A DNA stretch of 64,000 nucleotides, taken from NCBI RefSeq assembly GCF_024346755.1, contig NZ_AP024861.1, positions 186,001-250,000 of the forward strand, written 5' to 3'. The notes under the pieces are model-generated. The model saw only the letters and a list, made by a program, of their open reading frames with translations, had not been told where the DNA came from and did no database searches. The DNA is from Vibrio aerogenes (GTDB taxonomy: Bacteria > Pseudomonadota > Gammaproteobacteria > Enterobacterales > Vibrionaceae). Of this stretch, positions 23,893 to 33,780 are shown in pieces; positions within the stretch are counted from its first letter, which is position 1, and every line of letters starts with the position of its first letter. The position numbers were made by a program, and so were the translations under genes.

Positions 23893-25115
23893 TGGCTGTA
23901 TTTGAATATCAGGCACTGGATCAGAAAGGTAAACGAAAAAAAGGTGTACTGGAAGGAGATAGTGCCCGTCATATCCGGCAGAAAATTAAAGAGCAGGGAA
24001 TGACGCCTATTGAAGTCACGCAGACGCAATCCCAGCGGAGTGATACTTCTGGATCCCAAAAAATGTCCTGGAAGCGAGGGATCAGCTCCAGCGATCTGGC
24101 ACTGCTGACCCGGCAATTATCTACTTTGATTCAGTCTGGTATGCCTCTGGAGTCCTGCCTCCAGGCGGTCATTGAGCAAACTGAAAAACCGAATATCCGG
24201 ACGGTATTGACCAGTGTCAGAGCTAAAGTGACGGAAGGCTTTTCTCTTGCGGATAGTCTGGCTGAATATCCTCATATATTTGATAGTTTATTCCGTTCTA
24301 TGGTGTCTGCGGGTGAGAAATCAGGACATCTGGATCTGGTTTTATCCCGTCTTGCGACCTATACCGATCACCGTCAAAAAATGCGTTCGAAGCTGTTACA
24401 GGCTTTGATATATCCGATTGTGTTGGTTTTTTTTGCAATCGCTATCGTTTCTTTTTTGCTTACTGCTGTTGTTCCGAAAATTGTGGGGCAGTTTGTACAA
24501 ATGGGGCAGAAACTTCCTGCATCGACTCAGTTTTTGCTGGATTCCAGCGATTTTATCAAGTCATGGGGATGGTTAGTTGTTGTCCTGATTATCTGTAGCT
24601 GGTTCGTTTTCCGGGCCGCGCTGAAAAAACCGCATATACGTTTGGCATTTGATCGCAAACTTCTCTCAGTGCCTATGATAGGTAAAATTATCCGTGGATT
24701 GAATACTTCCCGGTTTGCCCGAACCTTAGCGATTTGTTCTTCCAGTAGTATTCCTATTCTTGATGCAATGATGGTTGCTCAGGATGTTGTGAGTAACTCT
24801 TACATCAGAGAAAAAGTAAAGGAATCAGCTGAATCTGTCAGAGAGGGTGCCAGTATCCGGAGCTCTTTACAGCAAACAAAACTATTCCCGCCAATGATGT
24901 TGCATATGATTGCCAGTGGTGAGCAGAGTGGTGAGTTGGAAACGATGTTGATTGGGGCGGCAGACAATCAGGATGAGCAGTTTGAGGCAACAGTCAATAT
25001 TGCTTTGGGGTTGTTTACACCGATGTTGATAGCTTTGATGGCCGGGCTTGTCCTGTTTATTGTGATGGCGACATTAATGCCGATTCTGGAAATGAATAAT
25101 TTGATGACGCGTTAA
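23892..25115 (+). CDS. gspF: Type II secretion system inner membrane protein GspF
   Basis: GspF is the polytopic platform protein on which GspE acts. The 407 residues have two repeated cytosolic GspF domains (LTRQLSTLIQSGMPLESCL at about 74-92, and RFARTLAICSSSSIPILDA further on) and three transmembrane segments, the last at the C terminus. Its ATG overlaps the gspE stop (TGATG), so translation is coupled. Confidence 0.97.
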   Translation: MAVFEYQALDQKGKRKKGVLEGDSARHIRQKIKEQGMTPIEVTQTQSQRSDTSGSQKMSWKRGISSSDLALLTRQLSTLIQSGMPLESCLQAVIEQTEKPNIRTVLTSVRAKVTEGFSLADSLAEYPHIFDSLFRSMVSAGEKSGHLDLVLSRLATYTDHRQKMRSKLLQALIYPIVLVFFAIAIVSFLLTAVVPKIVGQFVQMGQKLPASTQFLLDSSDFIKSWGWLVVVLIICSWFVFRAALKKPHIRLAFDRKLLSVPMIGKIIRGLNTSRFARTLAICSSSSIPILDAMMVAQDVVSNSYIREKVKESAESVREGASIRSSLQQTKLFPPMMLHMIASGEQSGELETMLIGAADNQDEQFEATVNIALGLFTPMLIALMAGLVLFIVMATLMPILEMNNLMTR

Positions 25116-25169
25116 AGCGGGTCAATTGAGCATACTTCTGTACGTGAATATAAAAAAGTTGGAGTGGGA

Positions 25170-25610
25170 ATGAAAACAAGAAAACAGACTGCCGGTTTTA
25201 CATTACTGGAAGTGATGGTCGTTGTAGTAATTTTGGGGATTCTGGCGACATTTGTTGTGCCTAACCTGTTAGGAAACAAAGAAAAGGCAGACCAGAAAAA
25301 AGCGATTGCGGATATCGTATCGATCGAAAATGCACTGGATATGTACAAGCTCGATAACAGTGTCTATCCGACAACTGATCAGGGATTAGAAGCATTGGTG
25401 ACCAAGCCGTCTAATCCTGATCCAAGAAATTATCGTGATGGCGGGTATATTAAACGTTTGCCAAATGACCCTTGGGGTAATGCTTATCAGTATCTGAGTC
25501 CTGGTGATAAAGGAAAGATTGATGTCTTTACTCTGGGTGCTGATGGACAAGAAGGCGGTGAAGGAGCGAATGCCGATATCGGTAACTGGAATGTACTTGA
25601 CTTCCAGTAA
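25170..25610 (+). CDS. gspG: Major pseudopilin GspG
   Basis: GspG is the main subunit of the periplasmic pseudopilus. I choose ATG 25170, five bases after GGAG, over an in-frame GTG at 25164, giving 146 residues. The prepilin leader MKTRKQTAG is followed by FTLLEVMVVVVILG, with cleavage after Gly and the conserved Glu at +5. The C-terminal part contains the calcium-site region (NDPWGNAYQYLSPG ... DVFTLGADGQEGG). Confidence 0.97.
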   Translation: MKTRKQTAGFTLLEVMVVVVILGILATFVVPNLLGNKEKADQKKAIADIVSIENALDMYKLDNSVYPTTDQGLEALVTKPSNPDPRNYRDGGYIKRLPNDPWGNAYQYLSPGDKGKIDVFTLGADGQEGGEGANADIGNWNVLDFQ

Positions 25611-25637
25611 TATGTCAGCCTGAAGTGAGCCGGAACC

Positions 25638-26219
25638 ATGAAGCATAAGCAAGGTTTTACATTACTTGAGATTTTACTGGTGTTATTGGTTCTGTCTCTT
25701 AGCGCAATGGCTGTGGTGATGACATTACCGGACAATTCTCAGGAAACTGCAAAAAAAAATGCAGAGCGTTTGTACCAGAGAATGCAGTTGTTAAGTGAAG
25801 AAGCTATTTTCAGTGGCAGAAATTTCGGCGTCTATGTGGATGAAGCCAAACATGAGATTGACTTTCTTATGTTAACGAACGAGGGGTGGCAGCCTCTGCA
25901 ATCATCAGATATTAACAAAGTGGTCTCGGTTGAGGATGATGTTGGGTTTCGTTTTGAACTGGGTGGGGAAGTCTGGAATAACGCCGATCGTCTTTTTAAA
26001 CCCGGTTCACTCTTTGAAGAGATGGACTTTGGTGAAGAAGATGAAGAAAAAAAGGTCTATACGCCTCAGGTGATTATGTTTACCAGTGGTGAGATGACGG
26101 CATTTTCTCTTCATTTTTGGGCATCATCAACCCCGGATCAATACTGGACGGTGACATCTTCATCTGATGGCGTTCTGCGGATTAAATCCCCGGAAGAGAG
26201 TCGCAATGAAGCAAAATAA
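25638..26219 (+). CDS. gspH: Minor pseudopilin GspH
   Basis: This minor pseudopilin of 193 residues has the short leader MKHKQG and then FTLLEILLVLLVLSLSAMA, with Glu at +5 of the mature chain. The remainder is the GspH beta-rich domain. It overlaps gspI by 14 bp. Confidence 0.94.
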   Translation: MKHKQGFTLLEILLVLLVLSLSAMAVVMTLPDNSQETAKKNAERLYQRMQLLSEEAIFSGRNFGVYVDEAKHEIDFLMLTNEGWQPLQSSDINKVVSVEDDVGFRFELGGEVWNNADRLFKPGSLFEEMDFGEEDEEKKVYTPQVIMFTSGEMTAFSLHFWASSTPDQYWTVTSSSDGVLRIKSPEESRNEAK

Positions 26220-26571
26220 AGGGATGACATTGCTGGAAGTATTGGTGGCTTTGGCAATTTTTGCAACGGCATCAATGAGTGTGATCAGAGCGGTCAGCCA
26301 GCATGTGAATACTATTCAGACGCTTGAAGAGAAAGCCTTTGCTTCTATGGTCGCTGATAATCAGCTGGCAAAAGTAATGCTTGCTCCCGGAACGCTTTCT
26401 AATCGGGAAGGTAAAGATGAAATGGCCGGCCGGACCTGGTTTTGGAAGATTTCAGTGATCAAAACAGAGTCGCCTGAATTAAAGGCCTTTGATGTGAGTG
26501 TCGCGCTGAAAAAATCCGGATCATCCATCGTAACAGTCAGAAGTTATATAAAGAATGAGCAGAATTATTAG
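26206..26571 (+). CDS. gspI: Minor pseudopilin GspI
   Basis: This is a minor pseudopilin of the GspI-J-K tip complex. I choose ATG 26206, which gives the leader MKQNKG and then MTLLEVLVALAIFATA, with 121 residues. An earlier in-frame ATG at 26167 would give a longer leader lying inside gspH. Two conserved short motifs, MVADNQLA and GRTWFWKI, match GspI. The 3' end overlaps gspJ by 17 bp. Confidence 0.94.
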   Translation: MKQNKGMTLLEVLVALAIFATASMSVIRAVSQHVNTIQTLEEKAFASMVADNQLAKVMLAPGTLSNREGKDEMAGRTWFWKISVIKTESPELKAFDVSVALKKSGSSIVTVRSYIKNEQNY

Positions 26572-27190
26572 ACAGAAAAATAAAGGTTTTACCCTGCTCG
26601 AAGTATTAATTGCTTTGGCTATCCTTGCCAGTTTGTCGGTTGCTGCGTATCAGGTTTTGAATCAGGTACAAACAAGTAGCATTGTCACCCATGAAAAGGA
26701 ACAGCGTCTGGCTGAAATACAAAGAACACTGGCTATCATGGATAATGATTTCAGGCAAATGGCGCTTCGTAAGTTCAGAACGGATGGCGAAAAGCCAGGT
26801 AAATTACTTTTGGTTGCGAAAGATAATTTAATGTCATCGGATTCACAGGGCATCATGTTTACCCGATATGGATGGCTGAATCCTCAAATGCAATTTCCAA
26901 GAGGAGAAGTGACAAAGGTTGGATACAGAGTCATCGATGAGCAATTACAGCGTATTTGGTGGCGTTATCCTGATACACCTGTTGGCGATTCAGGAAATGT
27001 GATGAAGCTATTAACGCAGGTTGAATCAATGACATTTCGTTATTACTACAAAAAGAAGTGGGTGGATACCTGGGATAATGGTGCGGCTTTGCCTAATGCT
27101 GTTGGTGTGAAATTTAAATTAAAAGACTACGGTGAAATTGAGCGAATTTATTTAACGCCCGGTGCTGAGTTAGGTGCGTCAGATGATTAG
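26555..27190 (+). CDS. gspJ: Minor pseudopilin GspJ
   Basis: GspJ pairs with GspI and GspK at the pseudopilus tip. The 211 residues have leader [11 protein letters not shown] and [18 protein letters not shown] with Glu at +5, then the family domain ([15 protein letters not shown]). It overlaps gspI at its start and gspK at its end, which suggests tight translational coupling of the tip-complex genes. Confidence 0.95.
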   Translation: MSRIIRQKNKGFTLLEVLIALAILASLSVAAYQVLNQVQTSSIVTHEKEQRLAEIQRTLAIMDNDFRQMALRKFRTDGEKPGKLLLVAKDNLMSSDSQGIMFTRYGWLNPQMQFPRGEVTKVGYRVIDEQLQRIWWRYPDTPVGDSGNVMKLLTQVESMTFRYYYKKKWVDTWDNGAALPNAVGVKFKLKDYGEIERIYLTPGAELGASDD

Positions 27191-28226
27191 AAGCAACTCA
27201 TTCAGGAAAAATAAAGGGGTTGCACTGATTATTGTGCTGTTACTGCTGGCAATGATGGTTTCCATTGCGGCTGTTATGTCTGAACGCTTGTTTACGCAGT
27301 ATAAAAGGGCAAGTCACCAGATTATGTATCAGCAAGCTTATTGGTATAGCATTGCTGTTGAGGCGTTGGCTGAATCAGCGATTGAAAATAGCTATCAGGA
27401 TGATGATGACACGGTCAATATGAGTCAGCCCTGGGCTGTCAGAGGAAGAAAGTATCCACTTGATTATGGCACTGTTGAAGGGGATATTTTTGATATGCAG
27501 GCTTGTTTCAATCTGAATGTGTTAGAAAAAGCGAATATGCAGCCTGGAAGTTCTGAGCGGCCTTATTTACTGCAAGTGTTTCAGTATTTACTGGAATCGG
27601 CCTCAGTTGAAAATTATCAGGCGGAATTAATCGCCGATTCAACATACGAATATATTGATTCCAACCAGACGGTGAATACACAGAGTGGTGTTGAAGACAG
27701 CTATTATGAATCGATGTCTCCGGCGTATGTTGCACCTGATAGTTTACTGGCTGATGCTACTGAGTTGAGAGCGATTCAGGGGGTTTCTGGTCAGGCGATG
27801 GAGAAACTGCTTCCGCTGATCTGTGCGTTGCCGGAGACCACCTGGAAGCTCAACATCAATACAGTTTCTGAAAAACAGGCGAATTTGTTTGTTGCGCTTT
27901 TTCATCCATATTTAAGTAAGGCGTCGGCAGTTCAGTTAATTCAGAATCGTCCTTTCGCCGGCTGGAGCAGCCTTGATGATTTTTTAGCTGAGAGTGAATT
28001 ATCTGCTGTCAGTGACAATGTACTTTCAAATGCAAAAAAATATCTGGGTATCGATAGTACCTATTTTGAATTAGATGCGCAGGTTTCTGTTGACGATGCC
28101 CGCGTGAGAATACGTAGTTTACTACATAGTGATGATAGAGAAAATGTGACGGTTATTCGCCGTCGCTTTGGAGGAGAGCGTGAGCGAATATCTGCTCGTT
28201 CGTCTGAGCAACCAGCCACTCAGTAA
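27183..28226 (+). CDS. gspK: Type II secretion tip protein GspK
   Basis: GspK caps the pseudopilus. I choose ATG 27183 ([12 protein letters not shown]), giving 347 residues, but a GTG at 27174 is also possible. After the leader, [19 protein letters not shown] lacks Glu at +5, which is normal for GspK and not a defect. The large alpha-helical insert (residues about 100-240) and the C-terminal helix-hairpin-helix-like part fit the family. It overlaps gspL by 47 bp with the start chosen there. Confidence 0.95.
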   Translation: MIRSNSFRKNKGVALIIVLLLLAMMVSIAAVMSERLFTQYKRASHQIMYQQAYWYSIAVEALAESAIENSYQDDDDTVNMSQPWAVRGRKYPLDYGTVEGDIFDMQACFNLNVLEKANMQPGSSERPYLLQVFQYLLESASVENYQAELIADSTYEYIDSNQTVNTQSGVEDSYYESMSPAYVAPDSLLADATELRAIQGVSGQAMEKLLPLICALPETTWKLNINTVSEKQANLFVALFHPYLSKASAVQLIQNRPFAGWSSLDDFLAESELSAVSDNVLSNAKKYLGIDSTYFELDAQVSVDDARVRIRSLLHSDDRENVTVIRRRFGGERERISARSSEQPATQ

Positions 28227-29424
28227 AGTTTATTGGTGGATTGGTTCAGACATACCAACATCTGTTGGAAAACAAGGAGAACTGAATTCCTGGGAGGAAG
28301 TCAGTGAACTTGCTGAAGAGGCTGGTCAGCGTCCGGTGATTGTTCTCCTTTCTGGTGCTGATGTTATTTTAAAAGAAGTTTCATTGCCTTCAGGTAAAAC
28401 CCGTCAATTTGAAAAAATGTTACCCTATCTGGTAGAGGACGATTTAGCTCAGGATGCCGATGCATTACATTTTTCTGTACTGTCAAAGCAAGGTGAGCGA
28501 GTCTTCACTGCGGCTGTTGATTATGACTGGATGGAAAGTGTTCTGGCTCTTTTTTCTGAAGCCGGAATGATCGTCGATCGGGTGTTACCTGATATTCTTG
28601 CATTACCGATGCCTGAAAGTGGACAAAATGCAATGACAGCGCTGCAATTGGGTGACGAATGGTTGCTACGTCAGGGCGAATATCAGGGCATGTGCATAGA
28701 GCATGGATGGATGCCATTACTTTGTCAAAATCAGACCGTGTCTGATGAAGAAAGTGATGAAAGCGATGAACGGGTACCAGTCACTGTCACAACCTTTTCT
28801 CCCAAACCTGAGTCAGCAGACAACCAACAGCAGGTTTGGACTGAGAGTCTTGCGGATTCGGTTTTTTCATTATTGCTCAGGGGCGCATTGAATAGTCCGG
28901 TGAGCCTGATGACTGGCGCGTTTAAGAAGTCGTCTTCCTGGCTGAAATCCTGGAAGATTTGGCGTAAGAGTCTTCTGGCTTTGGCGGCATTGGTTGTATT
29001 AACCGTTGTTGCTCACTCACTGGAAATTAAACGGCTTGAGTCAGAAGCGCAGAGTTTAAGAGATCAAAGTGAACATGTCTTCCGGACTTTGTTCCCGGAT
29101 CGCCGTAAGATTCCGACAGTGAGTTATCTGAAGCGTTTAATTAAGAATGAAGTGGCTCTTTTGTCTGGTGGAGATAATAACAGCTCTGCCATTTCTCTGT
29201 TTGAGGATTTATCAAAAACACTGAGCAAGGTAAAAGATCTACACCTTCAACGGATCCATTATGATGGTCAACAGGGAACCGTTCGTATTGATGTCACAGG
29301 CTCTAACTTCCAGAGTTTTGAAGCAGCACAGAAGGAGCTGTCAAAATACTTTGATGTTGAACAGGGCCCATTGAACAGAGCGAACAAGCAGGTTGCGGGC
29401 TTTTATACACTAAAAAGAAAATAG
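28180..29424 (+). CDS. gspL: Type II secretion system protein GspL
   Basis: GspL anchors the ATPase GspE to the inner membrane. I choose GTG 28180, four bases behind GAGGAG, giving [10 protein letters not shown] as in EpsL and 414 residues. A TTG 12 bp upstream would have no such ribosome site. The cytosolic actin-like domain fills about the first 240 residues, a transmembrane segment follows ([20 protein letters not shown]), and the periplasmic ferredoxin-like domain ends the protein. Confidence 0.95.
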   Translation: MSEYLLVRLSNQPLSKVYWWIGSDIPTSVGKQGELNSWEEVSELAEEAGQRPVIVLLSGADVILKEVSLPSGKTRQFEKMLPYLVEDDLAQDADALHFSVLSKQGERVFTAAVDYDWMESVLALFSEAGMIVDRVLPDILALPMPESGQNAMTALQLGDEWLLRQGEYQGMCIEHGWMPLLCQNQTVSDEESDESDERVPVTVTTFSPKPESADNQQQVWTESLADSVFSLLLRGALNSPVSLMTGAFKKSSSWLKSWKIWRKSLLALAALVVLTVVAHSLEIKRLESEAQSLRDQSEHVFRTLFPDRRKIPTVSYLKRLIKNEVALLSGGDNNSSAISLFEDLSKTLSKVKDLHLQRIHYDGQQGTVRIDVTGSNFQSFEAAQKELSKYFDVEQGPLNRANKQVAGFYTLKRK

Positions 29425-29434
29425 GCAATTAGTT

Positions 29435-29926
29435 ATGAATCTATGGGTGAGCCGTTGTCAGAGTTGGTGGAAATCATTATCACTCAGAGAACAAAAGCTT
29501 GTATTAATTATCTCAATTTTTGCGGTCGTTGGTGCTGTTTATGCGGGTCTGATCCAGCCATTGCAGCAACAAAAGGCGATGGCTGTCAGTAAATTAAGTT
29601 CTGAGCAGAATCTTTATAACTGGGTGGTATCCGAAGCGAACAAAATTACCGGATTAAGAGGTCATGGTGGTTTTGTTTCTTCTGATAAACCACTGAACCA
29701 GTTAATTACGAATTCAACACGCCAGTTTGGAATCCGGTTGATCAGAATTCAGCCGATGTCGCAGACGCTTCAGGTTTGGATTGAACCTTTATCATTTAAT
29801 CAGTTTATTGACTGGCTTACATTTTTGCAGGAAAAGTATGGTATCCAGGTCAATGTGATGGATATTGAGCGGGGTAAGCAGGAAGGAATGATCGAAGTGA
29901 AGCGATTACAATTGAAGCGGGGGTAG
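29435..29926 (+). CDS. gspM: Type II secretion system protein GspM
   Basis: GspM is a small bitopic inner-membrane protein that dimerises with GspL. The 163 residues have a short cytosolic start (MNLWVSRCQSWWKSLSLREQ), a transmembrane segment at about 22-40 and a periplasmic ferredoxin-like domain. It lies 10 bp after gspL. Confidence 0.94.
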   Translation: MNLWVSRCQSWWKSLSLREQKLVLIISIFAVVGAVYAGLIQPLQQQKAMAVSKLSSEQNLYNWVVSEANKITGLRGHGGFVSSDKPLNQLITNSTRQFGIRLIRIQPMSQTLQVWIEPLSFNQFIDWLTFLQEKYGIQVNVMDIERGKQEGMIEVKRLQLKRG

Positions 29927-29930
29927 TGCG

Positions 29931-30698
29931 GTGAGCAGGAAGAAAGTCATTGCTTCTGTTATGGGTGTGTTTCTTATTTTTTGTATGAGTTTGGTTGTCC
30001 ACCTTCCGGCAGCATTTGTCTTGAAATTTGTGCAACTCCCGCGGGGAGTTGAGCTCGCTTCGCCGCAAGGCACGATATGGCATGGGCATTTACAACAAAT
30101 TCGTTGGCAGAGGCAATCTCTGGGAACATTTGACTGGCAAATACACCCTCTTGACTTATTTACAGGCCGGTTATTTGCCTCTGTCAAATTCGGTCGTCAG
30201 AGTGATTTGCACATTCAGGGAAGAGGCGGCGTAGGTGCCTCTTTTCAGGGGCGTCCTTTTTTAGAAGATTTTCATTTTTCTGTGCCCGCCCAAACGATCG
30301 CTGATCATGCACCGCTCCCTGTTCCGGCGACAGCTGAAGGGCTTGTGAATGTATCGATCAAAGCGTATGTATTCAGGGAGCCTTTCTGTGAGAAAGCGAA
30401 TGTTGATTTTATCTGGGAGAATGCTCAGGTGTCACTGATGGCGCAATCTCTGCCTTTAGAGAAAGTATCTGCGGGTATGACATGTGAAAGTAACAAGATT
30501 ACTGTGAAAGGAAAACAGAGATCACAGGTATTGATGAGTGAGTACTCTGTAACTATGGATGCGAATCGAAAATATCAGTTAAATGGTTGGTTGCAACCAG
30601 CTCCGGGATTTCCTGAATCTCTGGAAAAAATGTTGAAAATGGGACTCAGAGCTGATGGACAGGGGCGATATAATTTCAGGTTTGATGGACATTTATAA
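29931..30698 (+). CDS. gspN: Type II secretion system protein GspN
   Basis: GspN is an accessory inner-membrane protein present in some type II systems, including Vibrio, and dispensable in several species. The 255 residues have an N-terminal membrane segment followed by a periplasmic part with the GspN signature (LPRGVELASPQGTIWHG). The start is GTG 29931, four bases after the gspM stop. It closes the operon at a strong terminator. GspAB and the prepilin peptidase are not in the window. Confidence 0.93.
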   Translation: MSRKKVIASVMGVFLIFCMSLVVHLPAAFVLKFVQLPRGVELASPQGTIWHGHLQQIRWQRQSLGTFDWQIHPLDLFTGRLFASVKFGRQSDLHIQGRGGVGASFQGRPFLEDFHFSVPAQTIADHAPLPVPATAEGLVNVSIKAYVFREPFCEKANVDFIWENAQVSLMAQSLPLEKVSAGMTCESNKITVKGKQRSQVLMSEYSVTMDANRKYQLNGWLQPAPGFPESLEKMLKMGLRADGQGRYNFRFDGHL

Positions 30699-30724
30699 GA
30701 TAAACCCCTAAGCCTCACCAAGTA

Positions 30725-30757
30725 TAAAAAAACTGCTCTTTAAGAGCAGTTTTTTTT
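30725..30757. terminator. Bidirectional terminator between gspN and cysQ
   Basis: AAAACTGCTCTT and AAGAGCAGTTTT pair, with long A and T runs at the two sides. It ends the gsp operon on the plus strand and the nudE-cysQ unit on the minus strand. Confidence 0.9.
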
Positions 30758-30781
30758 ATACTGATAAACGCTGTATTCGGT

Positions 30782-31612
30782 TCATCTTTCATTTTTATTC
30801 TGCAGAATCTCTTTCCAGGGTAATTCAGGGTCTCCGATGACGATAAAATTCGGATTTTCCAGAGTTTCACGCAAGTTATAAGACAGAGAAGCCAGACTGG
30901 TGCTTAAAATCCGTCCTCCGGCCTCTTCCACGATGCATTGAGTTGCTGCCGTATCCCATTCACCAGTTGGACCTAATCTGAGATAGCAATCCACAGAGCC
31001 TTCAGCAACCAGACATGCTTTCAAGGCTGCAGAGCCAAGAGGCACTAAATCATAGTTCCAGACAGAACTCAGCCGGCTGGTAATTTTGTTAATATCCTGT
31101 CGTCTGCTGATGGCAATCGCAATTGAAGACTGCGGAATTTCGTGATAGTGCGTTTTTATTGGAATACTTTCGGACATGTCCGGGATTTTCCAGGCGCCTT
31201 TATTTTTATAAGCATAATAGGTCACGCCAGATACAGGAGCATAAACAACGCCCATAATCGGCTGATTATCTTTGACCAGTGCGATAATCGTTGCAAAATC
31301 TCCACTACGGGCGATGAATTCCTGTGTGCCATCTAAAGGATCAACGAGCCAGTAGGTTGACCATTCAGAACGTTGTTCAAGGCTGATGTCTGCGGCTTCT
31401 TCGGACAGAACCGGGATAGATGGTGTTAGCGCATTCAATTTTTTTATGATCAGCTTGTGAGCCGCAATATCAGCACTGGTAACCGGGGTCTCATCACTTT
31501 TCGTATAGGCTTCATAATTTTTCGTCTGATAATAGTCAAGGATGAGCTGTCCGGAAGCTCTGGCGATTTCAATAACCTGAGGGATTAAATGAGAATAGTC
31601 GGGAGTTGTCAT
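30782..31612 (-). CDS. cysQ: 3'(2'),5'-bisphosphate nucleotidase CysQ
   Basis: CysQ removes the 3'-phosphate from PAP and PAPS, side products of sulfate assimilation. It belongs to the inositol monophosphatase superfamily. The 276 residues show the metal-binding EEAAD, the signature WLVDPLDGTQEF and the distal GEWDTAATQCIVEEAGG. It sits two bases after nudE and is cotranscribed with it. Confidence 0.94.
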   Translation of the reverse strand: MTTPDYSHLIPQVIEIARASGQLILDYYQTKNYEAYTKSDETPVTSADIAAHKLIIKKLNALTPSIPVLSEEAADISLEQRSEWSTYWLVDPLDGTQEFIARSGDFATIIALVKDNQPIMGVVYAPVSGVTYYAYKNKGAWKIPDMSESIPIKTHYHEIPQSSIAIAISRRQDINKITSRLSSVWNYDLVPLGSAALKACLVAEGSVDCYLRLGPTGEWDTAATQCIVEEAGGRILSTSLASLSYNLRETLENPNFIVIGDPELPWKEILQNKNER

Positions 31613-31614
31613 AT

Positions 31615-32175
31615 TTATCTCTCCCCTGTCAGATTCAGGTGGTGTAGTGCGAGAAGTAGTGCAGAAACAGAACGTGATTCACAGAAATCGAGGTGAGATA
31701 ATAATTCCGTCGCCTGGTTCAGAGGCCAGCGAATCACTTCAAGGGGTTCTGGTTCGTCACCTTCCAGTTTTTCAGGGTATAGCCCCCTGGCGATAAACAA
31801 ACTCATTTTCCCGGAAAAGTAGGAAGGGGCAAGAATCACTTCTTTGAGGAATATCAGCTGGTTTGCACCAAAACCGACTTCTTCTTTCAATTCTCTGTTC
31901 GCGGCTTCTTCAGCGGTTTCTCCCTGGTCAATTAAGCCCTTCGGGAAGCCTAATTCATAACGCTGTGTTCCTGCCGCATATTCCCGGACAAGGAGTAAAT
32001 CTCCCTGCGGTGTCACCGGGACCATCATCACTGCGCTATTTCCCCGGGGTTGCATTCGTTCATATGTCCGGTGCTCTCCGTTTGAAAAGCATAAGTCCAG
32101 TGATTCGACCGTGAAAAGACGTGACTCAGCGACGGTTGTAATATTCAGAATCTCAGGACACTGTTTGACGGACAT
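31615..32175 (-). CDS. nudE: ADP compounds hydrolase NudE (Nudix)
   Basis: NudE hydrolyses ADP-ribose, NADH, diadenosine tri- and tetraphosphates and related ADP compounds. The 186 residues contain the Nudix box G-x5-E-x7-REUxEExGU as GLIDQGETAEEAANRELKEE followed by VGFG. It heads the nudE-cysQ pair. Its start, ATG 32175, follows CCGAGGTATGAAGGT. Confidence 0.94.
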   Translation of the reverse strand: MSVKQCPEILNITTVAESRLFTVESLDLCFSNGEHRTYERMQPRGNSAVMMVPVTPQGDLLLVREYAAGTQRYELGFPKGLIDQGETAEEAANRELKEEVGFGANQLIFLKEVILAPSYFSGKMSLFIARGLYPEKLEGDEPEPLEVIRWPLNQATELLSHLDFCESRSVSALLLALHHLNLTGER

Positions 32176-32274
32176 ACCTTCATACCTCGGAGGAACTTAC
32201 AGTTTTAACTATATGAGAAAATTTGCGATTTTGAAAAGCATAGTTTGTTGCTATTTCATCTGTCTATCACAAAA

Positions 32275-32859
32275 TTAATAATAAGAGTGTTCACCGCGAT
32301 CATGTTCAGTTAAATCTTTTACGGCGCTCAGCTCACCAGAGAAATGTGCCAGTAACTCTTTTTCAACGCCATCTTTCAGTGTGACATCGACCATCGAACA
32401 ACCATTGCAGCCGCCACCGAACTGAATCACAGCTGTGCCATCATCAGTAATTTCCAGTAACTGAATATGACCACCATGACCGGCAAGCTGGGGATTGATT
32501 TGTGTTTGAATCATATATTCAACACGCTCAAGCAGTGGTGCGTCATCCGAAACTTTTTTCATTTTTGCATTCGGAGCCTTCAGTGTGAGCTGAGACCCCA
32601 TTTTATCCGTCACAAAATCAATTTCAGCATCTTCGAGAAAAGGCTGACTTAACTCATCAATATACGCGGAGAAACCCTGAAACTTCATCTCAGTATCGGT
32701 ACTCTCTACAGCATCCACCGGACAATATGAAACACCACATTCGGCATTCGGGGTACCAGGATTCACGACAAAAACCCGTATATTAGTACCTTCCGGCTGC
32801 TGTTCCAGTAGTTTGACAAAGTGTTCCTGAGCTGATTCTGTAATAATAATATTTGACAC
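32275..32859 (-). CDS. nfuA: Fe-S biogenesis protein NfuA
   Basis: NfuA carries [4Fe-4S] clusters to target proteins under stress. The 194 residues have an N-terminal degenerate A-type domain (about 1-95) that has kept Cys41 and Cys46 and a C-terminal NifU-like domain with the cluster-binding Cys151 and Cys154 in GGCNGCS. Its neighbourhood (comF, bioH) is the standard one in enteric bacteria and vibrios. Confidence 0.96.
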   Translation of the reverse strand: MSNIIITESAQEHFVKLLEQQPEGTNIRVFVVNPGTPNAECGVSYCPVDAVESTDTEMKFQGFSAYIDELSQPFLEDAEIDFVTDKMGSQLTLKAPNAKMKKVSDDAPLLERVEYMIQTQINPQLAGHGGHIQLLEITDDGTAVIQFGGGCNGCSMVDVTLKDGVEKELLAHFSGELSAVKDLTEHDRGEHSYY

Positions 32860-32983
32860 GACAATACCCGACTATATTTGTAGACTATTTAGCGCCATTC
32901 TACTCTTGTGAAATCGATGAGCCAATCATTTTATATATTCAAATAAACTGAATTATGTTTGTCTGGACTTTTTATGGATAATT

Positions 32984-33688
32984 TCAATTGGATAAATGAT
33001 TTTCCGGGGTTTTGCACAGGCAGTAAATATCAATTTTTCTGACTCCGGATTGTTGTAATAAATGGCATAGTTGACTGACTGTTGTACCTGTAGTGACAAC
33101 ATCGTCGACAATTGCTACATGTGCTTTATCTGTGTGGCATTTCAGTTCAAATGCAGAGTTCAGATTCCGTAATCTGGCTTGTCTGCTTAGTTTCTGCTGT
33201 GGCCGGGTAGCATGATTTTTCTTCACTATGCCAGAACTATAAGAGGTGTTGAGTAAGCGGCTGAGCCGTGAAGCGATCAGGTCACTCTGATTAAATCCCC
33301 TGATAAGATAACGTTGCCAGTGCATGGGGACTGAAATTAACTGTTCTGCTGGTTCCGTAATCTGGCGTGCCAACAGCTGGCACAGGGGAAATACATGCCA
33401 GAACTGACGTTGATATTTGATTTTGCTGATATAAATATTAAGCGGAAAACTGTAATCCCCAAGGCAGTAGAGTTTGTTCCAGAGAGGCGGATGACTCAGG
33501 CACTGCCCGCAGATACTGACAGGCTCCAGTGTTGGTTCTCCACACCGCTGGCACCGGGGGCTGGATTCAAACCAACGCATGCAGTGAGTGCACCAGTGGC
33601 CTTCGGCCGCATAAAGTTCCAGCTCGCATAATGGACACTGGCGTGGAATCATCTTGCAAATGGTATTTTTGAATCTTTGATAGCGCAT
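32984..33688 (-). CDS. comF: ComF/GntX-family phosphoribosyltransferase-like protein
   Basis: This is the ComF family, required for natural transformation in several bacteria, probably by helping single-stranded DNA handling in the cytosol. I choose ATG 33688 (MRYQRF), giving 234 residues. In-frame ATGs at 33697 and 33724 exist. An N-terminal zinc-type cluster (CPLC, CTHC, CQRC, CGQC) precedes a phosphoribosyltransferase domain with the PRPP loop VAIVDDVVTTGTT. It is divergent from bioH across a short gap. Vibrios are naturally transformable, which suits a competence role, but that is inference. Confidence 0.9.
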   Translation of the reverse strand: MRYQRFKNTICKMIPRQCPLCELELYAAEGHWCTHCMRWFESSPRCQRCGEPTLEPVSICGQCLSHPPLWNKLYCLGDYSFPLNIYISKIKYQRQFWHVFPLCQLLARQITEPAEQLISVPMHWQRYLIRGFNQSDLIASRLSRLLNTSYSSGIVKKNHATRPQQKLSRQARLRNLNSAFELKCHTDKAHVAIVDDVVTTGTTVSQLCHLLQQSGVRKIDIYCLCKTPENHLSN

Positions 33689-33780
33689 CGTGCACATCCG
33701 GATGTAAATGAATAATCCATGCAATTTTCTCAGGACCTATGGTAACTTGTGTATGAATTAAGAAGGAGAGAGTGCGAGTC

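Noticed and set aside
27183..28226. Missing Glu at +5 of GspK as a possible mutation
   Set aside because: GspK proteins normally lack this residue, so it is a family trait.
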